Positions 15,672 through 23,959 of a DNA stretch of 64,000 bases are shown here, in pieces. The first letter of the stretch is position 1. Each line of letters begins with the position of its first letter. This DNA comes from Polycladomyces zharkentensis. Lineage in GTDB: Bacteria; Bacillota; Bacilli; Thermoactinomycetales; JIR-001. The stretch spans positions 19,053 to 83,052 of the forward strand of contig NZ_JAFHAP010000007.1 in the NCBI RefSeq assembly GCF_016938855.1, given 5' to 3'. The notes beneath the pieces were generated by a model. The model saw only the letters and a list, made by a program, of their open reading frames with translations, was not told the DNA's origin and made no database searches. Position numbers and translations under genes: made by a program.

Positions 15672-15687
15672 TGTAAAAAAACTGACA
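15672..15687. promoter_or_regulatory. GlnR/TnrA-like half-matched box 3 downstream of the start site
   Basis: TGTAAAAAAACTGACA matches the consensus arms but with a 6-base spacer. It sits at about +21 and could mediate repression. Confidence 0.4.
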
Positions 15688-15707
15688 TAAAGGAGTGTGC
15701 CCTCCCG

Positions 15708-16316
15708 TTGAATATCTGGGTGTTGCATGAGCAGCCGTTTACGATGTCGGCAGGTGCTTATGTGGACAGTCTGCGCCGGGCGGGGCTTTCCATCACCGCC
15801 GTGGATGAAAAGGCGTTGGAAACCGGTGTTCCCGATGCGGTCATGTTGGTTTATCCGTCGGAAGGATGGAAACGTCGGGTGACGGCGGTTTCGGAAAAAT
15901 GCCCGTGGGTGTTGATGTTGGATCGAGGGGGACTGCCACGGGCGGATGAATGGGATGAAGACCGCCGTCCGTCCGCTGTGATCGCGACGACGATGGACGT
16001 TCGCCATGCTGTTTGGGCGATTCGGCAAGGCGTGTACCAAGCGAAGGAACGAGCCGCTTGGCAAAAGCGCATCCAACAGTTGGAACGCCGTCTGGCCCAA
16101 CGGGCCGTGATTGATCGGGCCAAGGGGAAGCTGATGGACGAGCGGAGATGGACGGAGGAGCAAGCCTACCATTATTTGCGGCAGACGGCGATGAACGAGA
16201 GAAAGACCATGCAGCAAGTCGCCCATGAAGTGTTGTCGTTGAAGCGACAACCCGTTTTTGCCGGTTCCGCAACCCGTACCATACGAGCCGGTTCGGGCAA
16301 ATGGAAAGTAACCTGA
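15708..16316 (+). CDS. ANTAR-domain RNA-binding antiterminator with degenerate receiver (NasT-like)
   Basis: About 202 residues from a TTG start, chosen because AAAGGAG lies about eleven bases upstream; an in-frame GTG at 15669 has no site. Residues 1-120 have a response-regulator fold, but the phospho-acceptor Asp is missing: the third strand reads AVMLVYPSEGW. A coiled linker (KERAAWQKRIQQLERRLAQR) leads to a C-terminal ANTAR domain (RAVIDRAKGKLMDERRWTEE, then AYHYLRQTAMNERKTMQQVA). ANTAR proteins bind two-hairpin leaders in nascent mRNA to prevent termination. The neighbours are a nitrate transporter and a nitrate reductase remnant, so the protein is probably the nitrate regulator of this cluster. 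Confidence 0.85.
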   Translation: MNIWVLHEQPFTMSAGAYVDSLRRAGLSITAVDEKALETGVPDAVMLVYPSEGWKRRVTAVSEKCPWVLMLDRGGLPRADEWDEDRRPSAVIATTMDVRHAVWAIRQGVYQAKERAAWQKRIQQLERRLAQRAVIDRAKGKLMDERRWTEEQAYHYLRQTAMNERKTMQQVAHEVLSLKRQPVFAGSATRTIRAGSGKWKVT

Positions 16317-16338
16317 CAACGGGGTGGGGGGACAAACA

Positions 16339-17547
16339 GTGCGCTCATTTTTCAGAGCTGGACATTTGCCCAGTTTGTTGTCCGCGTTTTTGTATTTTGA
16401 TGTCAGTTTCATGGTGTGGGTACTGTTGGGGGCTTTGGGTGTGTTGGTGGCGCAGGATCTCAATTTGAATGCCACACAAAAAGGACTGATGGTGGCGGTG
16501 CCGATCCTGGGCGGCTCCATTTTTCGGATTGTCATGGGTCTTTTGACCGACCGGATCGGTGCCAAGCGCACCGGTCTGATCGGAATGGCCGTCACGATGG
16601 TGCCGCTTTGTTTACTGTGGTTGACGGGTACCAATTTGCCGCAGGTGTTTGCCGCCGGCTTCCTGCTGGGGATTGCCGGTGCCAGTTTTGCTGCAGCCAT
16701 TCCGTTGGCCAGTCGTTGGTATCCGCCGGAATACCGGGGGTTGGCGATGGGCATTGCCGGGGCTGGCAACAGCGGTACCGTGTTTGCCGTGTGGTTTGCT
16801 CCCCGGTTGGCGGAAACGTTTGGCAGTTGGCATGCCGTGTTCGGATTGGCGATGATCCCGATCGGACTGGTCATGATCATTTTTGCTCTTTTTGCAAAGG
16901 ACGCGCCTGATCAACCGCCGGCCCAACCGCTCCATTCGTATTTTGCTGTATGGAAAGAAAAAGATGCGTGGCTGTTTTGCTTTTTTTACAGCGTCACGTT
17001 TGGCGGTTTCGTCGGTTTTTCCAGTTTCTTGCCGATCCTGATTCATGATCTGTACGGGCTGAACCAGATACAGGCGTCCGGTTTTGTGACGGCTTGCGTG
17101 TTTGCGGGCAGCTTTGTCCGTCCGATCGGCGGTTGGCTGGCAGATCGCATCGGCGGAATTCGTATGCTGCTGATTCTCTTTTCCGTCATTACCTGTCTGG
17201 TGGCCTATGCTGCTCAATTGCCGCCGTTTGGCTGGATGATGGGACTCTTGATCATGATGATGATGGGGCTGGGCATGGGCAATGGTGCCGTATTCCAGTT
17301 GGTGCCCCAGCGGTTTGCCAAGGAGATCGGCGTGATCACCGGAATGGTGGGTGCGGCCGGTGGCATCGGCGGATTTTATCTTCCGTTTGGTTTGGGTGCG
17401 CTCAAGGACATGACCGGGACCTACGCTGCCGGTTTGTGGGCGATTGCGGGCGTGGTGGCATTGGCATTCATCTCGATGTGGGTGGTCAGCCGGCGTTGGC
17501 GTCGTGAGTGGGCTGGTGAATCGTCGGTCGGCAACATTGCGGCGTGA
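16339..17547 (+). CDS. Nitrate/nitrite transporter (NarK/NasA family MFS)
   Basis: About 402 residues with 12 predicted helices. Nitrate-porter signatures are GIAGASFAAAIPLASRWYPP and GIAGAGNSGTVFAVWFAP in the first half, and GMVGAAGGIGGFYLPFGLGA in the second; these Gly-rich stretches line the nitrate path in NarK. GTG at 16339 is chosen because the G-rich site at 16321-16331 fits it better than the in-frame GTG at 16324. It lies 22 bases after the ANTAR gene, so the two are co-transcribed. The downstream nitrate reductase is broken, so in this strain transport may be coupled to another reductase or be vestigial. Confidence 0.92.
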   Translation: MRSFFRAGHLPSLLSAFLYFDVSFMVWVLLGALGVLVAQDLNLNATQKGLMVAVPILGGSIFRIVMGLLTDRIGAKRTGLIGMAVTMVPLCLLWLTGTNLPQVFAAGFLLGIAGASFAAAIPLASRWYPPEYRGLAMGIAGAGNSGTVFAVWFAPRLAETFGSWHAVFGLAMIPIGLVMIIFALFAKDAPDQPPAQPLHSYFAVWKEKDAWLFCFFYSVTFGGFVGFSSFLPILIHDLYGLNQIQASGFVTACVFAGSFVRPIGGWLADRIGGIRMLLILFSVITCLVAYAAQLPPFGWMMGLLIMMMMGLGMGNGAVFQLVPQRFAKEIGVITGMVGAAGGIGGFYLPFGLGALKDMTGTYAAGLWAIAGVVALAFISMWVVSRRWRREWAGESSVGNIAA

Positions 17548-17560
17548 GGCGGGATGGGAT

Positions 17561-18257
17561 ATGAAGGGGTTTCTCGATCATTTTCGCAATCAAAACCGGA
17601 GTCAGTCAACGACGCGTTCCGATCTTACACAGTGTCCCTATTGCAGTATGCAGTGCACCAAGTGGCTTCATGAGGATCGTGGGCGTTTTGCCGTTGTGAA
17701 CCGTACGGTCAGTCCCAACAAGGAGGACCCGGTCACCGGCGGAAAGTTGTGTGTCAAAGGTATACATGCCCCCGCCCATGTGTGGCACAACCAGCGGTTG
17801 ACCACGCCCCTGCTCAAAAGCGGCGGGAGATGGGTGCCGGTGACGTGGCGGACGGCGCTTCGGTGGTTCGCCAGGAACATCGGCGGTTTGCAACGACAGT
17901 GGGGACGGGATGCCGTCGGGGTGTTCGGCGGCGGCTCCATGACCAATGAAGAGACGTATCTATTGGGAAAAATGGCACGGCTCGCCTTGGGTACCGGTAT
18001 ATCGACTACAACGGTCGATACGCATGTCTTCGGCAGCTGCGGCCTCTCAGCGGGCTTTCGGCATTGACCGGGGATTGACCAATCCGCTGTCCGATTTGCC
18101 CCTCGCCCGGTGCATTTTGATCGCCGGAGCCAATATTGCCGAGTGTCAGCCGACAATGATGCCATATTTCCGGAAGGCCAAAGCCAACGGAGCGACAATC
18201 GTGGTCATCGATCCGCGCAAGACTGGCACTGCGACCACATTGTCAGCAGGTTTCTAG
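17561..18257 (+). pseudogene. Assimilatory nitrate reductase catalytic subunit (nasC/nasA type), truncated and frameshifted
   Basis: Only the N-terminal third of a molybdopterin oxidoreductase remains (full enzymes are about 700 residues or more). The 4Fe-4S Cys cluster is present (CPYCSMQC and GGKLCVKGIHAP). The frame is then lost twice. Near 17997 one base is missing, so LALGTG should continue as RYIDYNGRY, read in another frame. Near 18032 a further base is missing before CMSSAAAASQRAFGIDRG. The third frame continues through ILIAGANIAECQPTMMPYFR and VVIDPRKTGTAT and stops at 18257, where family proteins would run on. A terminator follows. The gene therefore cannot make an active reductase. 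Confidence 0.9.
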
Positions 18258-18272
18258 ATATGAGTATTTGAG

Positions 18273-18299
18273 ATCTGGCACCGTTGCCAGATTTTTTTT
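18273..18299 (+). terminator. Terminator after the nitrate reductase remnant
   Basis: ATCTGGCA pairs with TGCCAGAT around CCGT and is followed by a T run. It overlaps the stop codon of the convergent phosphoribosyltransferase-like gene. Confidence 0.85.
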
Positions 18300-19329
18300 A
18301 AGCAACATCAACACCACAGAGCATGTCGATCCATTGTCTGAAAGACTGCGCTGCCCTTCCGCTTTCCAGTGCCGCACGAGCCGCGGCTACACCATCCCCC
18401 AGGGAATCGCACTTTTCGGCCAGCCACAACCGAATGCCCGCGTTCCATACCGCCATGTGAATCCATGCAGGATCGGCGTCCCCTTTCAACACATCCTTGG
18501 TGATTTCGGCCTGTCTTTGTGCTGTCCACGTTTCATCCGGCAACTCTGCGGACATGTCATAATCACCGGGAGAGAGGACCGTTTCCTCCACGTTTCCCCG
18601 ATCGATCAAAAGTGAACGGGTATCGCGATTCACCGGGAGATCTTCCGAACCTTCCATCCCCTGCACGATCAATCCCCGCTTCAGCGGCAACCGGGTGAGC
18701 ACCTGCACCATTTTGGTCAGAGCGCTCCGGTGAAAAACACCGAGGGCCAAATAGGGCGAATCAGAAAGACGAAGCAATTTCTCCGCATTGTTGAACAACG
18801 TCCGCAAGCCCACCTCCTCCCGATAAGGGCGAATACGAGCGAGTGGCGGACACCATTGTTCCGTATGAACGAACAGGACCCCAACCCGATCGGCAGCTTC
18901 GATCCAATGCTCAGGAGTAAGCTGTTCACAGGGGATATTCATCCCATTCATCACATCCAACAGACTGATGCCATATTTCGGTGGCAGGGAGGCGCTGGCG
19001 TGCAATGTGATCGACAAACCACAGGCGGCCGCGATAAATGCGGCGGGGAGTGTGGCGAAAAACGATTTGCTCCTGCCGTCATAAGGTCCGGCACAATCCA
19101 GCGATTCCGGCAAGGCATGATGTCGGCTTTTTTCTTTCAGCGCATGAACAAAAGCGACGATCTCATCAGGGGATTCCGTCTTCAGACGCAGGGCGATCAA
19201 AAAAGCGCCGATCTGGGCCGGTGTCGCCTCTCCCGACAAAATACACCGGGCCGCATCCCATGCTTCTTTATAGGTCAAATCGCGTTTCCCTCTGGGCCCG
19301 CGCCCAACTTCTTTCAAAAAACGGAACAT
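18298..19329 (-). CDS. Anthranilate phosphoribosyltransferase-like protein (TrpD2/YbiB type)
   Basis: A 343-residue member of the nucleoside-phosphorylase/TrpD superfamily. The helical N-terminal domain shows ARCILSGEATPAQIGAFLIAL, the standard dimer-domain pattern, and the catalytic half shows CAGPYDGRSKSFFATLPAAF and a Ser/His-rich region HASASLPPKYGISLLDVMNG. True TrpD has GTGGD and a KHGNR motif; here these are CAGPYDG and LHASA, so it is probably not the tryptophan enzyme. The tryptophan operon is not nearby. An AAGGAGG site precedes the ATG. Its convergent position beside nitrate genes suggests a link to nucleotide or nitrogen metabolism, but this is a guess. Confidence 0.8.
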   Translation of the reverse strand: MFRFLKEVGRGPRGKRDLTYKEAWDAARCILSGEATPAQIGAFLIALRLKTESPDEIVAFVHALKEKSRHHALPESLDCAGPYDGRSKSFFATLPAAFIAAACGLSITLHASASLPPKYGISLLDVMNGMNIPCEQLTPEHWIEAADRVGVLFVHTEQWCPPLARIRPYREEVGLRTLFNNAEKLLRLSDSPYLALGVFHRSALTKMVQVLTRLPLKRGLIVQGMEGSEDLPVNRDTRSLLIDRGNVEETVLSPGDYDMSAELPDETWTAQRQAEITKDVLKGDADPAWIHMAVWNAGIRLWLAEKCDSLGDGVAAARAALESGRAAQSFRQWIDMLCGVDVA

Positions 19330-19577
19330 GGGAGGTGATCCCCTCCTTTTCGCAAAATGCAGATATTTTTCCTATGTCAATAAATATAACATGAAAGACA
19401 GACCGAGTCGACAAGGCGGGATACTTTAAAAAAAGGGGGTTGGACTTGTTCGACCCGGAAATTGTCGGCTTTCGGTCAAGCACGCTCGGCCCGGATTGTT
19501 ATGCGTGAAAAGTCGAAACTTGTGATAACATGGAATGGGAGAGGCGATTGCAGTGACGGATAAGGAGGAGTAAGCGC

Positions 19578-20687
19578 TTGGCACACCGTGATACCAGGAA
19601 CAGCGGCATGAAAAAAACATGGTGGGGCGGATTGATCGCGCTTTTGATCGGTTTGGGTGGGAAGCTCAAGTTTCTGCTCCCGATTCTCAAACTGGGAAAA
19701 GCGGGCGGAACCGTCTGGACCATGCTTTTGTCCATCGGCGCGTATGCCCTGTTTTATCCGTGGACGTTTGCTCTCGGATTGGTGGCAATGATGCTCGTCC
19801 ACGAGATGGGGCATGTGTGGGCGGCGCGCAGGAAAGGATTGCCCGTGTCTGCACCCTCATTCATCCCGTTTGTGGGAGCGTTGATCATGATGCGGAAAAT
19901 GCCCGCCGATGCCGTGACTGAGGCTTATATTGCCTACGGCGGTCCATTCGTGGGTACCATCGGCGCGGTGTTGTGTTTGGCGATCGGTGTGGCGACCGGA
20001 TACGAACCGCTCTACTCGATTGCGCAGGTGGGATTTTTGCTCAATTTGTTCAACCTGTTGCCGATTCATCCCTTGGACGGCGGGCGGATCGTCAGTGCCA
20101 TCTCCCGTTGGTTGTGGGTGGTGGGACTCGTTGCCGGCCTCGTCTTGGTGATCGTGACGTTCAGCCCGTTGTTGTTGGTGATCTGGTTGCTGTTTGCATG
20201 GGAATTGTGGTCGTCCTTTCTCTCCGACAGGCGCAATAAGCCCAGGAAGATCGCCGTGGAGGCGTTTGTGCCGGAAAGTCGCTGGGAGGAGGCGCATGTC
20301 TGGATACCGGCTGAGTCTCATCAGCGGGTCTTGCCCCATGTGCAGTATTGTCGGGTGGCGGATCGGGAACACGTGTGTTCTGTCAATTATCCGGGTGTGG
20401 GAGAAATCTTTCAATTTGAAGGGATGAAGGGGCGGTTTGAGGAGGTGCGGATGACCGGAGCCGACCGCGTTACGGATGATACCGGTCAACCCCTCATCCG
20501 TCTGCGGCTGGAAGCCGAATATGTTCCGTCCGTTGAGGAAGATCCGTCGTTGCGCAAGAGTGCGGAATATTATCAAGTCTCTGGCCGGACGCGTTTCGTA
20601 TATGGCGTGATGTATTTCGGTCTGATGCTGGTGTTGGTATTGTTAATGGGAGTAACGCATATGTTGATATCCGGTATGGGTACGTAA
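19578..20687 (+). CDS. Site-2-protease-like membrane metalloprotease (M50 family)
   Basis: A 369-residue membrane protein. The zinc-binding motif HEMGH (within MMLVHEMGHVWAARRKGLPV) and the second signature LPIHPLDGGRIV, which supplies the third ligand Asp, identify an M50 intramembrane protease. At least four hydrophobic helices span residues 10-220, and a soluble C-terminal domain with a final membrane helix (LMLVLVLLMGVTHMLI) follows. The TTG start is chosen because AAGGAGG lies nine bases before it; ATG at 19608 is an alternative. The gene is monocistronic. The substrate is unknown; relatives act in regulated intramembrane proteolysis. Confidence 0.88.
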   Translation: MAHRDTRNSGMKKTWWGGLIALLIGLGGKLKFLLPILKLGKAGGTVWTMLLSIGAYALFYPWTFALGLVAMMLVHEMGHVWAARRKGLPVSAPSFIPFVGALIMMRKMPADAVTEAYIAYGGPFVGTIGAVLCLAIGVATGYEPLYSIAQVGFLLNLFNLLPIHPLDGGRIVSAISRWLWVVGLVAGLVLVIVTFSPLLLVIWLLFAWELWSSFLSDRRNKPRKIAVEAFVPESRWEEAHVWIPAESHQRVLPHVQYCRVADREHVCSVNYPGVGEIFQFEGMKGRFEEVRMTGADRVTDDTGQPLIRLRLEAEYVPSVEEDPSLRKSAEYYQVSGRTRFVYGVMYFGLMLVLVLLMGVTHMLISGMGT

Positions 20688-20979
20688 GGACTTCGGTTGG
20701 CCACACCCCATGCGTACACAAAGGGAATTTCCCACGGGGGGACTTTCCACGGTCTCTTGGTTGATCCGTTCCGCGAAAGAGAAATATACCAAGCGAACCC
20801 CGAGGGGACAGGTGAAACGCTGTTAATGTGGATTTTCATAGTCGGCCCAATCTCTTCATGCCATTGTGTCATATTGTATATAAGTAAACCCCGAGTTCCT
20901 CTACTCGGGAAAGTTCCCTTCCAGCACATGCTCCTTCATCTTTCATTGGCGTGGTTCATTCTACGCCTTTTATTTTTGC

Positions 20980-21445
20980 CTCAAAACACTCGTAACAGAG
21001 ATCTGTTGAATCAGGCTCGAAAACCGCTCTTTGAATATCTCCAAGAACAATTGAACGATCACCGGCACAAAGACATCGAGTTTGTGTTTACTTCCCATGC
21101 GCGTGGGAATCGAAGAGATCCTATATAAACGGATCTTTTGTAACAAACAAACCCCGCCCAGGAGATATAGACGGTTATTACGTATGCGATGCTCGTTCTA
21201 TAGCGGATGGCTCTAAATTCAAGGCTTTAAAAGAAGCAGCTGAGGATGATTTATGTGATATCACAAAAAGGGTTCGCTACCATGGTGGGCCACCAAAACC
21301 GCTTATGTGGCATAAGTACCGGATTGAATTGTACCCGCATTGTGAGGAGATCCACCTGAACTTTCCTCACCCGCCATTTCCCCAGTTTTTCCGGCAAACT
21401 AGAGCGGGAACCGGCAAAGGCATTGTCAAATTGATAAAGGGGTGA
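20980..21445 (+). pseudogene. DUF6932-like gene remnant (toxin-antitoxin-like partner), frameshifted
   Basis: Two frames together resemble one protein. The first reads RNRDLLNQARKPLFEYLQEQ and breaks at about 21090 after DIEFVF, where about 35 extra bases seem inserted. The second frame resumes at about 21125 with INGSFVTNKPRPGDIDGYY and runs to 21445, ending FPQFFRQTRAGTGKGIVKLI. The GSFVT.K..PGD.DG and FF.T...G.pKGIV motifs are those I associate with DUF6932 proteins, which sit beside Xre antitoxins. The stop codon overlaps the start of the next (Xre) gene. The N-terminal boundary is uncertain and no start codon is assigned. Confidence 0.6.
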
Positions 21446-21450
21446 CTTCT

Positions 21451-21915
21451 GTGATCAAAACGGAACAGGAGTACAAAAGAACAAAACAAATGGTCGAAAC
21501 CGAAAAAGCGGCCATTCAAGATCAGATCAACAAACTAAAGGAAAAAGGCTTTTCCGATAACGAAATCAAGAACCTGATGGCAGCAGGTATGGCGATCCAC
21601 GAACAGAAGAAATGGGAAGTTGAGCTGTATGAACGAATCAAAAGAGGGGATTTTAGCGGAATCGAGCACGATTTAGGTAAGATGCTGATTGCATTTCGAA
21701 TCTATAGGGGGATGACTCAGAGAGATCTGGCCAAAAAGCTTGGTGTATCTCCCGCTCAGGTATCAATGGATGAGCGGAATGAGTACCATGGCATCTCGGT
21801 TTCCAAGTTGGAGCGAGTGATGAAAGCCCTGGGGGTCAAGGCATACTTCAAACCCGTAGAAAAGCAAGGGACTGAACCCGTTTTTGATTTGGAAAACAAC
21901 CTTGTTACTAACTGA
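21451..21915 (+). CDS. Xre-family helix-turn-helix protein, antitoxin-like
   Basis: A protein of about 154 residues from a GTG behind AAAGGGG. The N-terminal half is coiled (EQEYKRTKQMVETEKAAIQD and LKEKGFSDNEIKNLMAAGMA). The C-terminal half has a lambda-type HTH: MLIAFRIYRGMTQRDLAKKL then GVSPAQVSMDERNEYHGISV. It follows directly on a broken DUF6932-like gene. In intact loci this pair has the size and order of a type II toxin-antitoxin or a related regulatory module, so this gene may be an orphan antitoxin. Confidence 0.78.
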   Translation: MIKTEQEYKRTKQMVETEKAAIQDQINKLKEKGFSDNEIKNLMAAGMAIHEQKKWEVELYERIKRGDFSGIEHDLGKMLIAFRIYRGMTQRDLAKKLGVSPAQVSMDERNEYHGISVSKLERVMKALGVKAYFKPVEKQGTEPVFDLENNLVTN

Positions 21916-21919
21916 TTGT

Positions 21920-21949
21920 ACCGTCGGGGATTACTCCCCGGCGGTTTTT
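21920..21949 (+). terminator. Hairpin with T tract between Xre gene and small ORF
   Basis: ACCGTCGGGG pairs with CCCCGGCGGT (one G-U) and runs into TTTTT; the ribosome binding site of the next small gene starts immediately after. It may terminate partially or attenuate. Confidence 0.7.
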
Positions 21950-21961
21950 AGGAGGATACCC

Positions 21962-22180
21962 ATGGCCAACGACATGAAACAAGCAATTAAAAAGCTAAGG
22001 GAAATGGGCTACTCTGATGAGGAAATTAAAAATCAGCTATGGGACAAGTTATGGGACATACTCCCCAAGGACGACGAGCACTTGACACCTGAAGAGCTGG
22101 AGCAGCTGAAACGGAACCGAGAAGACAAAGATTGGACTAGCCTGGAAGAGTTGAAGCGTGAGCTTGGTTTCAAAAACTAG
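21962..22180 (+). CDS. Small charged protein, function unknown
   Basis: A 72-residue soluble, strongly charged protein with a good AGGAGG site seven bases before its ATG. It begins MANDMKQAIKKLREMGYSDE. The segment MGYSDEEIKNQLW resembles KGFSDNEIKNLMA in the Xre protein just upstream, so both may share a small helical N-terminal module or common origin. The rest is helical and acidic (TPEELEQLKRNREDKDWTSL). No family is recognised. Its position suggests it belongs to the decayed Xre locus. Confidence 0.6.
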   Translation: MANDMKQAIKKLREMGYSDEEIKNQLWDKLWDILPKDDEHLTPEELEQLKRNREDKDWTSLEELKRELGFKN

Positions 22181-22185
22181 TAGGC

Positions 22186-22300
22186 TTGGACGAAGCGATC
22201 GTGGATGGATGTGGGCTGCCACGCCGGATCAAGCGGGAAGCCCACGACTGCCAAAGGGAGTGCCTCCGGTGCTTCGCAGTGTGGGGCAGGTCACCCATTT
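22186..22300 (+). repeat. Relic resembling an IS200/IS605-type right end (omega-RNA-like), copy 1
   Basis: GTGGATGGATGTGGGCTGCC continuing ACGCC, then GGGAAGCCCACGACT. It aligns over about 110 bases with 45264-45375. The pattern (GG-TGCCACGC followed by GGGAAGCC-CG) resembles the conserved right end of IS200/IS605/IS1341 elements that encode TnpB guide scaffolds. No transposase or tnpB frame is nearby, and the hairpin after GAAGCC is degenerate. Confidence 0.45.
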
Positions 22301-23103
22301 CGCTTCAGCTTGCCCGTGCGCATCGCATAACGTTCCGCCTGCAGGAAGATCCACAATCCCATCGGAACCAGTACGATGCCGATCAACAACAGAATACCCA
22401 ATTTCGGCAACAGTGCGATGACACCGGTTCCGTGCAGGATGGCGTCCCGTGCCGCATCCAGCGCATAGGTTGCGGGGGAGAGGACGGACAGGGGGTGAAG
22501 CCATTTGGGCAATACGTCGATGGGATAGTACACACCGGAGACGAGCAGGATGATACCCTGGATGATATGCGTTGCCTGTGTTCCGCGTTCGGGGGACAAC
22601 AGGGGAAGGACTGCCGCAATCAGGCCCAAACCCATAAAAGCGGGGCTGGCAACCGCCAGTACGACCAGTGCGGCAGGGAAATCCGCCTGTGCCAAAGGCA
22701 GGTCAAAAAAGAGAGCCACAATGGCCAAGACGATCACGGATCGGATGGTTCCGTACAGCAGTGCGAACAGGCACATCCCCGCCAAGTGCGTGATGCGGCG
22801 GATCGGTGCCATAAACGTGTATTCGATGGTTCCTTCCCATCGTTCCCACGTGATGGAGTTGGCCACCTCTTCGAACAGTACGGACATGAATCCCCAGAAA
22901 AGCGCGCCGATCACCAGATACAGCACCATTTCCTCTTGGTTGGGCGCACCCTGCATGGTCAGTCCGATCAATCCAATCGTCAGGGTATTGATGATATTAT
23001 AGAAGAGAAACACGACTTCCCAAGCCAGATAGCGCCGGATCAGACGGAAGCTGCGCTCGACAAACGCATAAGCGGCGTTCCACTCACGCATCCATGTCTT
23101 CAT
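22291..23103 (-). CDS. ABC-2 type transporter permease
   Basis: A 270-residue membrane protein with about six hydrophobic helices and the ABC-2 layout. It starts MKTWMREWNAAYAFVERSFR, and WERWEGTIEYTFMAPIRRIT is the typical cytoplasmic loop before helix 3. It overlaps the ATPase gene stop by 20 bases, so the two are translationally coupled, and GGAGGAGG precedes its ATG. It forms the membrane part of an exporter with the upstream ATPase (CcmA/DrrA class). The substrate is unknown. Its end lies next to the IS605-like relic. Confidence 0.92.
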   Translation of the reverse strand: MKTWMREWNAAYAFVERSFRLIRRYLAWEVVFLFYNIINTLTIGLIGLTMQGAPNQEEMVLYLVIGALFWGFMSVLFEEVANSITWERWEGTIEYTFMAPIRRITHLAGMCLFALLYGTIRSVIVLAIVALFFDLPLAQADFPAALVVLAVASPAFMGLGLIAAVLPLLSPERGTQATHIIQGIILLVSGVYYPIDVLPKWLHPLSVLSPATYALDAARDAILHGTGVIALLPKLGILLLIGIVLVPMGLWIFLQAERYAMRTGKLKRNG

Positions 23104-23959
23104 CGGCCAACGCCTCCTCCCAATCTTTTCCCGTCAGTTCAAAAAAGACGGTTTCCATCGAGTCGGTTCCGACGAGTCGTTTTAAACCGTCGGGCGTGTC
23201 CAAGGCGATGATGCGTCCTTGGTCGATGATGGCGATCCGGTCGCACAATGATTCCGCTTCTTCCATATCATGTGTGGTCAAAATCATGGTTGCATCATGC
23301 GTTTGCATCACTTCCTTGATGTATGCCTGCACATCCCGTTTCGATTTGGGGTCCAGCCCCGTCGTGGGTTCATCCAGCAGAACCAGCACCGGGGAGGTCA
23401 TCAGCGCCCGGGCGATTGCCACTTTTTGCTGCATCCCCCGGGAGAGATTCTCCAACGGCGTGTGTGCCTTGTTTTCCCGAATTCCCAGCCGTCGAAGAAT
23501 CTGCATCGCCCGTTTTTCTCCTTCCTTTACGGGCAATCCGTACAACCGGGCGGCATACCGCAGGTTTTCCATCGCCGACAGCTTTTTGAAAAAGGATGCC
23601 TCCACCGAGACCCGGTTGATCCACCGGCGCACTTCGTGCTGATGATGTACGACATCCTTGCCGAAAACGGTCAATGTACCACTGTCGGGAAACAGGAGTG
23701 TTGACAGCAATCGGATCAGTGTCGATTTACCTGATCCGTTCGGTCCCAATAAACCGAAGATTTCTCCTCGCCGAACCGTGAACGATACGTCATTCACCGC
23801 TTTGATCATCCGTCGTTCCCCGCGAAACCAGTTGGACCAGCGTCGGCTGCCTTCCACTGTTTCCACAAACCGTTTGCTGACATGCTGACAATGGATGGCG
23901 ACATCTTCATCGGCTTGACGGAGGACAGGATGTTCCGGGGTTGAAACGGTTTGAGTCAT
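23084..23959 (-). CDS. ABC transporter ATP-binding protein (DrrA/CcmA class)
   Basis: About 291 residues from an ATG with AAAGGAG upstream; the open frame extends to 24079, but that part is leader RNA. Walker A GPNGSGKSTLIRL, Q-loop region, signature LSRGMQQKVAI, Walker B VLVLLDEPTTGLDP and switch His in LTTHDMEEAE are all intact. The N-terminus MTQTVSTPEHPVLRQADEDV is a short extension. With the overlapping permease gene it forms an ATP-driven exporter. Expression is probably attenuated through the 290-base leader, which ends in a terminator hairpin and a second hairpin beside the ribosome binding site. Confidence 0.95.
   Translation of the reverse strand: MTQTVSTPEHPVLRQADEDVAIHCQHVSKRFVETVEGSRRWSNWFRGERRMIKAVNDVSFTVRRGEIFGLLGPNGSGKSTLIRLLSTLLFPDSGTLTVFGKDVVHHQHEVRRWINRVSVEASFFKKLSAMENLRYAARLYGLPVKEGEKRAMQILRRLGIRENKAHTPLENLSRGMQQKVAIARALMTSPVLVLLDEPTTGLDPKSKRDVQAYIKEVMQTHDATMILTTHDMEEAESLCDRIAIIDQGRIIALDTPDGLKRLVGTDSMETVFFELTGKDWEEALADEDMDA

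Noticed and set aside
20697-21128. A single intact gene of 143 codons
   Set aside because: The first half lacks a ribosome binding site and has no protein character. Only the end (from about 20980) matches a family, and that is better read as part of a frameshifted gene.
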